A DNA stretch of 64,000 nt from Bergeyella cardium (GCF_003614945.1 NZ_QYCZ01000001.1:948001-1012000), one strand, 5' to 3'. Positions 49,337 to 58,487 are shown, counted from the stretch's first letter. A program made the numbers and translations. Notes: generated from the letters alone by a model not told the origin.

Positions 49337-52300
49337 ATGGTAAAAAACTTTATAAACAGACCTGTATTATCTACTGTGGTATCTATTCTTATTGTGATAC
49401 TCGGTATTTTGGGTCTTACGGCGCTGCCTGTTACGCAGTATCCAGATATTGCACCGCCTACGGTAAGTGTATCGGCGAATTATACGGGTGCCAATGCAGA
49501 AACGGTACTTAAATCGGTCATCATCCCACTCGAAGAGCAGATTAATGGAGTAGAGGGGATGGATTATATCACTTCATCGGCTACGAATGATGGTGGCGCG
49601 AGCATTCAAGTATATTTCAAGCAGGGAGTAGATGCAGATATTGCTGCCGTGAATGTTCAGAATAGGGTGAATAGAGCTACACCCCTCTTGCCGAGCGAAG
49701 TTACCCGTGCGGGGGTTGTTACCCAGAAGCAACAGACTTCTGCACTGATGTATCTTTCGGTTTATTCTGAAAACCCTAAGCACGATGATGTTTTCATTCA
49801 AAATTATGTAAATATAAATGTAGTTCCTGCCATTAAAAGGATAAATGGAGTAGGAGATGCAAATGTAATGGGAGGAAAAACCTATTCTATGCGGGTATGG
49901 TTAGACCCAGATAAGCTCGCTGCTTATGGCTTGGAACCCTCAGATGTAAGTGCTGCGATAAATGACCAAAGCCGTGAAGCCGCTGCAGGTCAGCTAGGGC
50001 AAAACAGTGGTTCTGCCTTTGAGTATGTGATAAAGTATCAAGGGAAATACAGCAGTAAAGAGCAGTATGATAATATCGTTATCAAGGCTTTGGGAGGAGG
50101 GCAGTACCTTTATCTAAAAGATGTAGCAAAGGTGGAGCTCGATGCGCTTTCCTATGCTGGTTCGGCAAAGAAAGATGGGCTACCCGCAACTAGTCTTGGT
50201 ATCCAGCAGACACCAGGGTCTAATGCTCAAGAGATTGCCAAAGCCGTAAAAGCCTATTTGGAAACCGCACAGAAGGACTTCCCAGAAGGGATGAATTATA
50301 CGATAAACTACGATACTACGAACTTCCTCGAAGCATCGATTAATAAAGTTATAAGCACGCTGATAGAGGCATTCCTCCTTGTGTTTATAGTGGTTTATAT
50401 CTTCTTACAAGACTTCCGTTCTACGCTTATTCCTGCTATTGCAGTGCCTGTTTCCATTGTGGGTTCGTTCTTCTTCCTCAATCTTTTTGGTTACTCGCTC
50501 AACCTGCTTACCCTTTTTGCTCTCGTTCTGGCGATAGGTATTGTGGTAGATGATGCAATCGTAGTGGTAGAAGCCGTACACGCAAAGATGGAGACCAACC
50601 ACCACCTCAGTGCAAAGCAGGCTACTATTGAGGCGATGCACGAGATTACAGGTGCAATTATTTCCATTACATTAGTAATGGCAGCAGTTTTTATTCCCGT
50701 TACTTTTATTTCTGGTCCTACAGGGGTGTTTTATCAGCAGTTTGGGATTACCCTCATTGTCGCTATTGTGATTTCTGCTGTGAATGCTCTTAGCCTTAGT
50801 CCCGTTCTTTGTGCTTTGCTTCTAAGGCCTCACAACCCAGATGAGGATTATAAAAAGAAGAATGTAATTCAGAAGTTTTTCCACAGGTTTAATCTCGCTT
50901 TTGAAGCGGGAACCAAGCGATATGGAAAGGCGGTGAATTTTGTCTTGAAAAGAAAGTGGATTGCCGTGCTGATGATTCTAATCTCTGGCGTGCTTATCTT
51001 CTGGTCTTCTAAAACGATGAAAGGAGGTTTCGTACCCAATGAAGATATGGGGGTAGTCTTTGTAAATGTAGAGCTGCCCGTAGGTGCTTCTATTGAGCGA
51101 ACGGATAAAGTACTCGCTCAGATACAAACCAAAGTAAAAAATATAGAGGGGATTAAAGGGATTTCATTCTCCTCAGGGAGAAATTTCTTCTCTGGTACGG
51201 GAAGTAATAATGGGATGGCGTTCATTATGCTTAAGGACTTTGAGGAACGGGCGAAAAACCCTGCCGAAAGCATTGAGGCGATAACGGGCAAGCTCTTCGG
51301 GGCGGTAGGAGATATCTCCGAAGCACGAATCGTTTTCTTTCAGCCTGCGGGCGTGCCTGGTTTCGGTATGAGTGCAGGTGCGGAGTTCGTCCTCCTCGAT
51401 AAAGCGGGTCAGGAGATAAAGGAAATAGATAAAACCGCACAGGAATTTATGGGCGCACTGATGCAAAGACCCGAAATACAATATGCGCAAACCTCTTTTA
51501 ATACCAACTATCCTCAGTATGAAATGGAGATTAATGTGCCTCGAGCTATGGAGTCTGGCGTATCGGTTAGCAGCCTGCTCTCTACGCTTCAAGGGTATAT
51601 CGGAGGGCTTTACGCGGCGGACTTTACAAAATACGGAAAGCAGTTCCGAGTAATGGTACAAGCCCTGCCAGAAGATAGAAAAGATGCTTCAAGCCTCGAT
51701 GGACTCTATGTAAAAACCAAAGGTGGAGAGATGGCTCCCATTTCCCAATTCGTAAGTCTTAAAAGAGTATATGGTCCTCAGTCCATCAACCGATATAACC
51801 TCTTCACTTCGGTGAAAGTTACAGGAGCGAATAACCCTGGTTTCAGTACAGGAGATGTAATTAATGTAGTGCGAGAAGTAGCAGATGAGCACCTGCCTGC
51901 AAATTATGGGATAGACTTTACTGGACTTACGAGAGAGGAAATCAATGCAGGTTCACAAACTATCGTAATTTTTATGCTCAGTTTGGTGTTTGTATACTTC
52001 ATCCTTTCGGCGCAGTATGAGTCTTATATCGTACCGCTTTCGGTGATTATCTCCCTCCCTCTCGGTGTGATGGGGGCGTTCATCGGGCAGAAGTTTGCCG
52101 GCTTGGAAAACAATATCTACTTCCAGATTGCACTGATTATGCTCGTCGGCCTATTGGCAAAGAACGCTATCCTTATCGTAGAATTTGCCTTGCAAAGAAG
52201 AAGACACGGCGAGAGGCTTGCCATCTCTGCCATTAATGCAGCAAAAGCGAGGATAAGACCGATATTAATGACTTCTCTTGCATTTATCGTAGGGCTAATG

Positions 52301-52489
52301 CCTCTCGTACTCGCTAATGGAATCGGTGCAGTGGGGAACCGCTCAATCGCGACAGGTGCAGCTATTGGATTGCTCATAGGTACCGTTCTCGGATTAATTG
52401 TAATCCCTGTGCTCTATGTCGTTTTCCAATGGATACAGGAGAAAATTTCCCCTTTAAAGAAAGAAGAGCAGGTACACCTCTCTGAATAA
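49337..52489 (+). CDS. RND multidrug efflux permease (HAE1/AcrB type)
   Basis: A 1050-residue inner-membrane proton antiporter. It starts FINRPVLSTVVSILIVILG. The proton-relay aspartate pair is in LALVLAIGIVVDDAIVVVEAVHA, and the usual two large periplasmic loops and twelve membrane segments are present, with GLLAKNAILIVEF in the second half. The length is that of AcrB. With its adaptor and outer-membrane factor it forms a complete tripartite pump; exported drugs cannot be predicted. Confidence 0.96.
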   Translation: MVKNFINRPVLSTVVSILIVILGILGLTALPVTQYPDIAPPTVSVSANYTGANAETVLKSVIIPLEEQINGVEGMDYITSSATNDGGASIQVYFKQGVDADIAAVNVQNRVNRATPLLPSEVTRAGVVTQKQQTSALMYLSVYSENPKHDDVFIQNYVNINVVPAIKRINGVGDANVMGGKTYSMRVWLDPDKLAAYGLEPSDVSAAINDQSREAAAGQLGQNSGSAFEYVIKYQGKYSSKEQYDNIVIKALGGGQYLYLKDVAKVELDALSYAGSAKKDGLPATSLGIQQTPGSNAQEIAKAVKAYLETAQKDFPEGMNYTINYDTTNFLEASINKVISTLIEAFLLVFIVVYIFLQDFRSTLIPAIAVPVSIVGSFFFLNLFGYSLNLLTLFALVLAIGIVVDDAIVVVEAVHAKMETNHHLSAKQATIEAMHEITGAIISITLVMAAVFIPVTFISGPTGVFYQQFGITLIVAIVISAVNALSLSPVLCALLLRPHNPDEDYKKKNVIQKFFHRFNLAFEAGTKRYGKAVNFVLKRKWIAVLMILISGVLIFWSSKTMKGGFVPNEDMGVVFVNVELPVGASIERTDKVLAQIQTKVKNIEGIKGISFSSGRNFFSGTGSNNGMAFIMLKDFEERAKNPAESIEAITGKLFGAVGDISEARIVFFQPAGVPGFGMSAGAEFVLLDKAGQEIKEIDKTAQEFMGALMQRPEIQYAQTSFNTNYPQYEMEINVPRAMESGVSVSSLLSTLQGYIGGLYAADFTKYGKQFRVMVQALPEDRKDASSLDGLYVKTKGGEMAPISQFVSLKRVYGPQSINRYNLFTSVKVTGANNPGFSTGDVINVVREVADEHLPANYGIDFTGLTREEINAGSQTIVIFMLSLVFVYFILSAQYESYIVPLSVIISLPLGVMGAFIGQKFAGLENNIYFQIALIMLVGLLAKNAILIVEFALQRRRHGERLAISAINAAKARIRPILMTSLAFIVGLMPLVLANGIGAVGNRSIATGAAIGLLIGTVLGLIVIPVLYVVFQWIQEKISPLKKEEQVHLSE

Positions 52490-52513
52490 TAAACTCAATG
52501 ATAATTAAAGAAT

Positions 52514-53923
52514 ATGAATAACACTATCATCACCATACTAACAGCAGTGCTTATAACCTCCTGCGCAGCAAGGCAGGAGTACAAACAGCCCACTGAAGTT
52601 GCCACTGAAAACCTCTTCCGAACCGATAGCCTTACCCTAAAAGGCAGTAGTATTGAAAGTACGGAAACCAGCATTGCTACTACCCCTTGGAAGGAAATCT
52701 TCACCGATAGCCATCTCCAAAACCTTATAAGCAAAGGTTTGGAAAATAATTTAGATGTGCTTACCGCAGTGCAGAATATTGCTTCCGCAGAGGCATACTT
52801 AAAGCAATACAAGGCAAGCGTATATGAGCCTACGCTCTCCCTCGTTGCAAATTTTAGCTACCAGACGCCTTCCCTTAATTCAGCTTCTGGGCAGGGGAGG
52901 GATAGGACTTATCTTCGGCAGTATGACCTCACTGCAAGTCTCAGCTGGGAGGCAGATATCTGGGGCAAGCTCAATGCACAAAAGAAAGCACAGCTCGCTA
53001 CCTACCTGAGTACCGTTGCAGCCCAGCAGGCGGTAAAGAGTACTTTGGTAGCATCATTGGCAACGGCATACTTCCAGCTCCTTACCTATGACAAGCAAAA
53101 GCAAATCATTGAGCAGACTATTGAGCTTCGCCAAAAGAATTTAGAGACCACCAAAGCGCTGAAATCTGCAGGCTCCCTCACCGAAGTTGCCGTAAAACAA
53201 AGCGAAGCCTTAGTTTATAATGCTCAGGCATCGCTCATCAGTATAGAAAATCAAATTGTGCAGTTGGAAAATTCCATCTCTCTCCTCCTCGGGGAAGCGC
53301 CTCATAAAATAGAGCGAGGGAGTATAGACGAGCAGGTTTTAAACATTAATACATCGCTCGGCTACCCAAGCCATCTGCTTACCCATCGCCCAGATGTAAG
53401 AAAAGCGGAGCTCGACCTTAGGGCAGCCTTTGAGCTGACCAATGTAGCCAATGCACAGTTCTACCCGAGCCTTAAAATCACCGCAAACGGAGGGCTTCAA
53501 TCATTAGACATAGATAAGCTCTTTAGCACCAATTCCCTTTTTGCGAGCATCATTGCCGGTCTTACCCAGCCTTTGCTCAACAAAAGACAGATACGCACCA
53601 ATTATGAAGTGAGCCTCGCCAATAAAGAAAAAGCCTACCTCGCCTTCCGCAAGGCAGTCCTCACCGCAGGAAAGGAAGTCTCCGATGCGCTAAAAATCTA
53701 TTCCTCACAAGAGGAGTTCATCAGCTTAAAGAAAAAGGAGCTCGAAGCCTATACTCATTCCGTAGATTACTCCCGCGAGCTTGTGAATTACGGTATGGCA
53801 AATTACTTAGAAGTCCTCAACGCTGATGTAAATAAACTCAATGCCGAGCTCAATATCCTCAATGCTCAATACATAAAACTACAATCTGGCGTAGAACTCT
53901 ACCGCGCTCTCGGCGCCCACTAA
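52514..53923 (+). CDS. RND efflux outer-membrane lipoprotein (OprM/TolC type)
   Basis: A 469-residue outer-membrane factor with lipobox ITSCAAR (Cys17) and two internally homologous halves with long coiled helices. Family features include PWKEIFTDSHLQNLISKGLENN, YDLTASLSWEADIWGKL, LLTHRPDVRKAELDLRAAFE and NYLEVLNADVNKLNAEL. It completes the efflux operon. Its stop codon is immediately followed by 21-bp array B. Confidence 0.94.
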   Translation: MNNTIITILTAVLITSCAARQEYKQPTEVATENLFRTDSLTLKGSSIESTETSIATTPWKEIFTDSHLQNLISKGLENNLDVLTAVQNIASAEAYLKQYKASVYEPTLSLVANFSYQTPSLNSASGQGRDRTYLRQYDLTASLSWEADIWGKLNAQKKAQLATYLSTVAAQQAVKSTLVASLATAYFQLLTYDKQKQIIEQTIELRQKNLETTKALKSAGSLTEVAVKQSEALVYNAQASLISIENQIVQLENSISLLLGEAPHKIERGSIDEQVLNINTSLGYPSHLLTHRPDVRKAELDLRAAFELTNVANAQFYPSLKITANGGLQSLDIDKLFSTNSLFASIIAGLTQPLLNKRQIRTNYEVSLANKEKAYLAFRKAVLTAGKEVSDALKIYSSQEEFISLKKKELEAYTHSVDYSRELVNYGMANYLEVLNADVNKLNAELNILNAQYIKLQSGVELYRALGAH

Positions 53924-54106
53924 CTTAAAAACTCCATCGTTTGGGTCAGAGACCCCATTTTTGGGTTAAAAACCCGAACGATTAGGTCAAAGACCGGAAA
54001 TTTTGGGTCAGAGACCCCATCGTTTAGGTTAAGAACCGGAACGATTAGGTTGGTTACCGTATTCAATTAGGTTCCAGACCTAAAATTTTAGGTTAAGAAC
54101 CTAAAA
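53921..54106. repeat. Array B: eight to nine small hairpin units on a 21-bp period
   Basis: Units of 4-5-bp stems around 3-nt loops begin at 53943, 53963, 53984, 54005, 54026, 54047, 54069 and 54090 (steps 20, 21, 21, 21, 21, 22, 21). Stems vary in step on both sides: GGGTC/GACCC, GGGTT/AACCC, GGTC/GACC, GGTT/AACC and AGGTT/AACCT; only the sixth unit is imperfect. Linkers alternate between CATCGTTT-like and GAACGATT-like. A weak ninth unit (TTAAAAACTCCATCGT) abuts the efflux stop codon. It shares GACC(C/T)CCATCG-like linkers with array A. Confidence 0.8.
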
Positions 54107-54229
54107 ATTGATAAAAAATAGCCTATTTTTTTATTAAAATGATAATTAGCGGTTGGCTACTGGCGATTAGCTAATAGCTATTTGCCAAAAGCCATAATCC
54201 AGTGGGGTCGGAGACAAATTAGAAATAAA

Positions 54230-54261
54230 AAATCCTCCTCAGATATTTCTGAGGAGGATTT
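54230..54261. terminator. Terminator of the YceI gene
   Basis: Perfect 14-bp stem AAATCCTCCTCAGA / TCTGAGGAGGATTT; TTTTTATTT follows on the minus strand. Confidence 0.88.
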
Positions 54262-54278
54262 AATTTGTAAATAATCAA

Positions 54279-54971
54279 TTATTTCTTAGCCAGCACAGAT
54301 ACGAGGACTTTAATCTCGTCTTTAATTACTTTATCTGCTGCAAGGTCTTTAATTACAGAACCAGAGTTATAGTTTACATTCCACTTTGTTCTGTCGATTA
54401 TAATTTCATCAGAAACGAGGCTTGCATTATCTCCATCTACCTTCACTTGAGCAGTAAATTTAATAGGGTTGGTCTTATCTTTTATCGTGAGATTACCTTC
54501 TACCACTTGCTTACCGTTCTCTTCTGCCACGCTTGTAATTTCAAAAGTCGCGGTTGGGTATTGGGTTACATTAAAGAAATGATCTGCTTTTTCTTTGTCC
54601 TCAGCGGTGCCTTTGAGGTGTCCGTCGAGCATTGTTTTCATTTCAGGGTCGTCTTTAATGTCTGTACTCTCGATGGTATTCATATCCAAAACGAATTTAC
54701 CACCCACTACTTTTCCGTCTTTTACAAGAACTTCCCCTTCTTTAAAGTTGATGAATCCAGAGTGTTTATCACCAGAGATTTTACCTCCTTCCCAGTCGAG
54801 TTTTGAATCTGCTGGCTGAACTGCAAACGCCTCAGCGCCTTCTACTGCTGGAGCATCAGAATTAGATACTGCCGTGGAATCTACCGTATCTTCTGTAGCG
54901 GAAGCTTCCTTTTTACAAGATGTAAGCACAAGAGCCGTAAGGGCAAATACCATTAAAATGCTTTTTTTCAT
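54279..54971 (-). CDS. YceI-family lipoprotein, copy 1
   Basis: A 230-residue lipoprotein with lipobox VLTSCKK (Cys19), an acidic low-complexity linker (about 20-50) and a YceI lipocalin-like domain: SKLDWEGGKISGDKHSGFINFKEGEV, STDIKDDPEMKTMLDGHLKG, ADHFFNVTQYPTATFEI, NLTIKDKTNPIKF. YceI proteins bind isoprenoid-type lipids in the periplasm. A paralogue lies at 59949-60605. Confidence 0.9.
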   Translation of the reverse strand: MKKSILMVFALTALVLTSCKKEASATEDTVDSTAVSNSDAPAVEGAEAFAVQPADSKLDWEGGKISGDKHSGFINFKEGEVLVKDGKVVGGKFVLDMNTIESTDIKDDPEMKTMLDGHLKGTAEDKEKADHFFNVTQYPTATFEITSVAEENGKQVVEGNLTIKDKTNPIKFTAQVKVDGDNASLVSDEIIIDRTKWNVNYNSGSVIKDLAADKVIKDEIKVLVSVLAKK

Positions 54972-54997
54972 AATAGTTAAATTTAAAATTTAGTTGC

Positions 54998-55005
54998 CAA
55001 AGATA
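54998..55005 (-). promoter_or_regulatory. -7 promoter element of YceI copy 1
   Basis: TATCTTTG on the minus strand, exact match, 26 bp before the start. Confidence 0.6.
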
Positions 55006-55132
55006 TAAGTTTTTCTGAAACATCCAAATTTTCTGTATAGAATGCAGGGAATAACTTTCATTAATCATTCATTAAAAGGGGCTTTATTTTATCAGTTTTT
55101 GATATTTATTTGCTCAGTATAGGAAAAAGGTA

Positions 55133-55140
55133 TATTTTTG
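55133..55140 (+). promoter_or_regulatory. -7 promoter element of rpsF-rpsR-rplI
   Basis: TATTTTTG, exact match, 26 bp before the rpsF ATG. Confidence 0.65.
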
Positions 55141-55166
55141 CCCCCGAATTATTAAAAAACAACATT

Positions 55167-55508
55167 ATGAATCATTATGAAACTGTTTTCATTTTAACTC
55201 CCGTTCTATCTGACGCACAGGTGGAGGAAGCAGTAAAGAAATTTGAAAACTTCTTAACCGAAAGAAACTGCGAAATCGTAGCTAAAGAAAACTGGGGGCT
55301 TAAAAAATTAGCGTATCCTATTCAATTAAAGAAAAATGGTTTTTATACCTTAATTGAATTTAAAGGAGAAGGAAGCATCGTTGCAGATTTAGAAACTGCT
55401 TTCAAACGAGATGAGAGAGTCATCCGTTACCTCACTACTAAACTGGACAAACACGCAGTAGAGTATGCTGTAACGAGAAGAGCAAAACTAAAATCTGCAA
55501 AAGCGTAA
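55167..55508 (+). CDS. rpsF: 30S ribosomal protein S6
   Basis: 113 residues beginning [21 protein letters not shown], with [24 protein letters not shown] and [19 protein letters not shown], all diagnostic of S6. The start at 55167 is chosen because an upstream in-frame codon at 55110 precedes the promoter. S6 pairs with S18 (next gene, 27 bp) on the small subunit platform. Confidence 0.97.
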   Translation: MNHYETVFILTPVLSDAQVEEAVKKFENFLTERNCEIVAKENWGLKKLAYPIQLKKNGFYTLIEFKGEGSIVADLETAFKRDERVIRYLTTKLDKHAVEYAVTRRAKLKSAKA

Positions 55509-55535
55509 TCATTAACCCTTAAAAAAATTAAAGAA

Positions 55536-55838
55536 ATGGCAATAGACGAAATGGCACAACAAGCCGCAGCAGGAGGAGAATCTGAAGTAAAATTCCTTAC
55601 TCCGCTTGATATCAATACTAAAACTGAAAAGAAATACTGCCGATTTAAAAAATACGGTATTAAGCATATAGATTATAAAGATGCTGACTTTCTTCTTCAG
55701 TTCGTAAATGAGCAAGGGAAAATACTCCCAAGAAGATACACAGGTACCTCTCTTAAATACCAAAGAAAAGTAGCTGCTGCTATAAAAAGAGCAAGACACC
55801 TTGCACTTCTACCGTATGTAGCAGACCTTTTAAAGTAA
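55536..55838 (+). CDS. rpsR: 30S ribosomal protein S18
   Basis: 100 residues. A ~20-residue N-terminal extension is followed by the S18 core with [59 protein letters not shown]. It lies between rpsF and rplI in the usual order. A hairpin at 55852-55885 separates it from rplI. Confidence 0.97.
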   Translation: MAIDEMAQQAAAGGESEVKFLTPLDINTKTEKKYCRFKKYGIKHIDYKDADFLLQFVNEQGKILPRRYTGTSLKYQRKVAAAIKRARHLALLPYVADLLK

Positions 55839-55851
55839 TACAAAATCAAAT

Positions 55852-55885
55852 AAAAGAAACAAGCTGCTCGAGGCCTGTTTCTTTT
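55852..55885 (+). terminator. Hairpin inside the S6-S18-L9 operon (attenuator?)
   Basis: Stem AAAAGAAACA / TGTTTCTTTT with inner GC / GC pairing; only TTTT follows. It lies between rpsR and rplI and could be a partial terminator or a site of regulation. Confidence 0.5.
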
Positions 55886-55961
55886 GTTGCTGAATTAAAT
55901 AAAATTAAATTCTAACTGTTTTTAGACCTATCTAAAAATTAAAAAACAAGACAACAACAAA

Positions 55962-56456
55962 ATGGAAATTATTCTAAAAAAAGATGTAGAAAACTTAGGA
56001 CTTGAGTTTGATACTGTAAGCGTAAAACCAGGCTATGCAAGAAACTTCCTTATCCCGCAAGGATATGCAGTTCTCGCTACACCTAAAAACAAAGCAGTTC
56101 TTGCAGAAACATTAGAAGCAAGAAAAGAAGAGGAAGCAAAATTAGTTGCCGCTGCTAATGCAAAAGTAGAGCAACTGAAAAAAGTTTCTGTTACCATCGC
56201 TGCGAAAGTAGGTTCAGGAGACAAGCTCTTCGGTTCTATCAATAATGCAAACCTTGCTGAAGAATTAGCAAAAGCAGGAGTAGAAATCGATAGAAAATAC
56301 ATTAAAATCCCTGGAAATACAATTAAGAGAACAGGTAAATTCTCTGCTCTTATCAGACTTCACAGAGATGTAGAGTATACTTATGAGTTTGACATCGTTT
56401 CCGATGCTCCAGTTGAAGCTCCTAAAAAAGAAGAAGCTAAATCTGAAGAAAACTAA
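55962..56456 (+). CDS. rplI: 50S ribosomal protein L9
   Basis: 164 residues. The N-terminal domain MEIILKKDVENLGLEFDTV and GYARNFLIPQGYAVLAT is followed by the connecting helix (about 45-75) and a C-terminal domain with SGDKLFGSINNANLAEEL and IKRTGKFSALIRLHRDVEYTYEFDIV. A short acidic tail (KKEEAKSEEN) extends it beyond E. coli L9. Terminator follows. Confidence 0.97.
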   Translation: MEIILKKDVENLGLEFDTVSVKPGYARNFLIPQGYAVLATPKNKAVLAETLEARKEEEAKLVAAANAKVEQLKKVSVTIAAKVGSGDKLFGSINNANLAEELAKAGVEIDRKYIKIPGNTIKRTGKFSALIRLHRDVEYTYEFDIVSDAPVEAPKKEEAKSEEN

Positions 56457-56476
56457 TCTAAGTAAGAGATAAATAA

Positions 56477-56513
56477 AAAGACACTTCATCAAATGGAGTG
56501 TCTTTCTTTTTTT
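56477..56513 (+). terminator. Intrinsic terminator of rplI
   Basis: Stem AAAGACACT / AGTGTCTTT followed by CTTTTTTT; it meets the 3' end of the convergent holB. Confidence 0.85.
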
Positions 56514-57627
56514 ATGCTTTCTTATGGATGTATCGCGAGAGTTTAATCCCCAAATCCGTCCAAACGATTTTAGCATTTCCGTTTCGGGTAAGGTGCAGAT
56601 TGGCTTCGCTTATTTCTTCGAGTATAGCTTCTATATTTGCTCCGTGAATAAATTCTGAAAATTTCTCCCAGTTAAATTTTTCATCTATCCGCTTATAAAC
56701 AAGCCCTTCACTACTATAATTCTGAAGCATTGCAAGGCGGAAAATCTCAGTGCAATATTCTAAAAACTGCTTTTGTTTCTCCTTATTCCAAAGGCTTATC
56801 TCAGATGCCCAGTGGATAATCTCCCTAAGGTATTGAGGCTTTTTCTTTACTTGAAAAGCATCTCTCACCCATTTCACAAAATAATGTTCAAACTCCTCAT
56901 CAGAATGGGTATGCTCTAAAAGTTTAACGGCAGTATTCCAATTCCCTTGCGCTTGGTAGATAATGGCTTCTACTTGCCGCTCATCTAAGCTGGCGCTATG
57001 CAGCAGTGCTTCTTTTATATCCTCATCTTTTATACGGGGTACATCGTAGATTTGAGTTCGGGAGAGAATCGTTTGTAGAAAGCTGTCCTGAGATTCAGAG
57101 GTGAGGATAATAATCGTTTTTTTAGGAGGTTCTTCTAAAAGTTTTAAGAATTTATTAGAAGCCTGCACATTCATTTTATCGGCTCGCCAGATGACGAGTA
57201 TTTTATACCCTCCTTCGTAGCTTTTAAGCATTAGTTTAGAGGTAAGCTCCTCGATTTCGTCTACGGAAATAAAGAGTTGTTTATTTTCAGAGTCGAGTTC
57301 GTTTGACCAGTCTTCATAATCAAAATAAGGATTCCTCTGTGCTAATTCCCTAAACTGAGGAATAAAGTTTTTGCTTAGGCTTTTACCAGAAACGGAATAA
57401 GTAGGAAAGCTGAAATGCAAATCGAGATGAGAAAGGTGGTCTATTTTTGAGCCAGAATCTGGATTTTCATTAATGAAAATCTCTTTACAAAATGCTAAAA
57501 CCAAAGGCAGAACTCCGTAGCCTTCATTACCTGTGAAGAGGAGTGCGTGCCCCACTCGGTTGTCTTTTATACTTTGCTGAAGCTGAGTTTTCAGGTCATT
57601 TTGCCCGATAATACTATCCCAATTCAT
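56512..57627 (-). CDS. holB: DNA polymerase III delta-prime-like subunit
   Basis: A 371-residue AAA+ clamp-loader protein. It begins MNWDSIIGQNDLKTQLQQSI and keeps the fold HALLFTGNEGYGVLPLVLAF, ADKMNVQASNKFLKLLEEPP and SRTQIYDVPRI. The P-loop lacks the GKT lysine (GNEGYGVL), as expected for the ATP-independent delta-prime. Zinc-binding cysteines of the E. coli protein are not seen. The -7 element ends 5 bp before the ATG, so the transcript may be leaderless. Confidence 0.88.
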   Translation of the reverse strand: MNWDSIIGQNDLKTQLQQSIKDNRVGHALLFTGNEGYGVLPLVLAFCKEIFINENPDSGSKIDHLSHLDLHFSFPTYSVSGKSLSKNFIPQFRELAQRNPYFDYEDWSNELDSENKQLFISVDEIEELTSKLMLKSYEGGYKILVIWRADKMNVQASNKFLKLLEEPPKKTIIILTSESQDSFLQTILSRTQIYDVPRIKDEDIKEALLHSASLDERQVEAIIYQAQGNWNTAVKLLEHTHSDEEFEHYFVKWVRDAFQVKKKPQYLREIIHWASEISLWNKEKQKQFLEYCTEIFRLAMLQNYSSEGLVYKRIDEKFNWEKFSEFIHGANIEAILEEISEANLHLTRNGNAKIVWTDLGIKLSRYIHKKA

Positions 57628-57632
57628 AGTCC

Positions 57633-57640
57633 CAAAAGTA
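57633..57640 (-). promoter_or_regulatory. -7 promoter element of holB
   Basis: TACTTTTG on the minus strand, exact match, ending 5 bp before the ATG at 57627. Confidence 0.6.
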
Positions 57641-57681
57641 AGGATTATTTTAGAATTGATGGGCTCTGTGGGGCTTATTTC

Positions 57682-58371
57682 TTAATCAAAAATCTGCTTT
57701 ACCACATCTAATGATTCAGGTTCTCGGAAGTTCGGGATATGATGCTGATAATAAATGATAATACTTTCGAGTAAATTTCGTCGCTCAGAAGAGGGGATAG
57801 AAAAATCATACGGCATATCTGATTGCAACACCCCTTTCCAGATTCTAGAAATCTCTGCACCGAAGTATTTATTATACATCGCATTTGTAAACCGCCCTTC
57901 TTCGGGGTTGAGAAAATCGCCTTCGCTTATATAAGGGCTCGCACCTAAGTTTTTTAGAAAATTTATCATAAAAATAAGGTGGCACTGATGGTCTTTGGCT
58001 TCTATTTTCGTTCTCAGCTCGCTTATTTGCTCATAAAGATAGTCGGAGGGCGTTTCATTTTTTAGAATAATATTCAAAAAATCGGCAACAAAAAGCACGA
58101 TGGACATAGCGCTGAAATCTTCATTACAATCTAAAATCCAGCAAGGCTCTACCGAAGAAATCGTCTTTAAAACATTGGATTTCTGCTGATGATTTATCTT
58201 AAAATACAGCTCATTTAATGGGCTTAGATACGGCTTTTTCTTATTTTTCTTTGCATAGATATTCTTCACAAAGAGGCTCATAAAGCCCTGTTCTTTGGTA
58301 AAGCAGTTGAGTACAGCATCTTGCTCGCCATACTTTATTGCCGAAAGCATAAATCCAGTGCATATTTCCAT
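57682..58371 (-). CDS. recO: DNA repair protein RecO
   Basis: A 229-residue RecO. The N-terminal OB fold contains TGFMLSAIKYGEQDAVLNCFTKEQG and LFVKNIYAKKNKKKPYLSPLN; the helical C-terminal half contains CHLIFMINFLKNLGASP. It helps load RecA on SSB-coated gaps. Zinc-site cysteines found in some RecO proteins are missing, usual for this phylum. Own promoter at 58400-58407. Confidence 0.9.
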   Translation of the reverse strand: MEICTGFMLSAIKYGEQDAVLNCFTKEQGFMSLFVKNIYAKKNKKKPYLSPLNELYFKINHQQKSNVLKTISSVEPCWILDCNEDFSAMSIVLFVADFLNIILKNETPSDYLYEQISELRTKIEAKDHQCHLIFMINFLKNLGASPYISEGDFLNPEEGRFTNAMYNKYFGAEISRIWKGVLQSDMPYDFSIPSSERRNLLESIIIYYQHHIPNFREPESLDVVKQIFD

Positions 58372-58399
58372 CGGAGGGGGGTAATTGAATTAAGGGTTC

Positions 58400-58407
58400 C
58401 AAAAATA
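58400..58407 (-). promoter_or_regulatory. -7 promoter element of recO
   Basis: TATTTTTG on the minus strand, exact match, 28 bp before the start. Confidence 0.6.
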
Positions 58408-58487
58408 GTTTTTTTTATCATTTCTCAGCAAAAATCCTTGCATTTGTACTATATTCATCAGGGTTTTGCTAGTGATAGCCGATTGTT

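Noticed and set aside
54131-54225. Further array B units (TAGCTAATAGCTA and GGGGTCGGAGAC)
   Set aside because: They look similar but fall out of the 21-bp register, so they are not counted as units.
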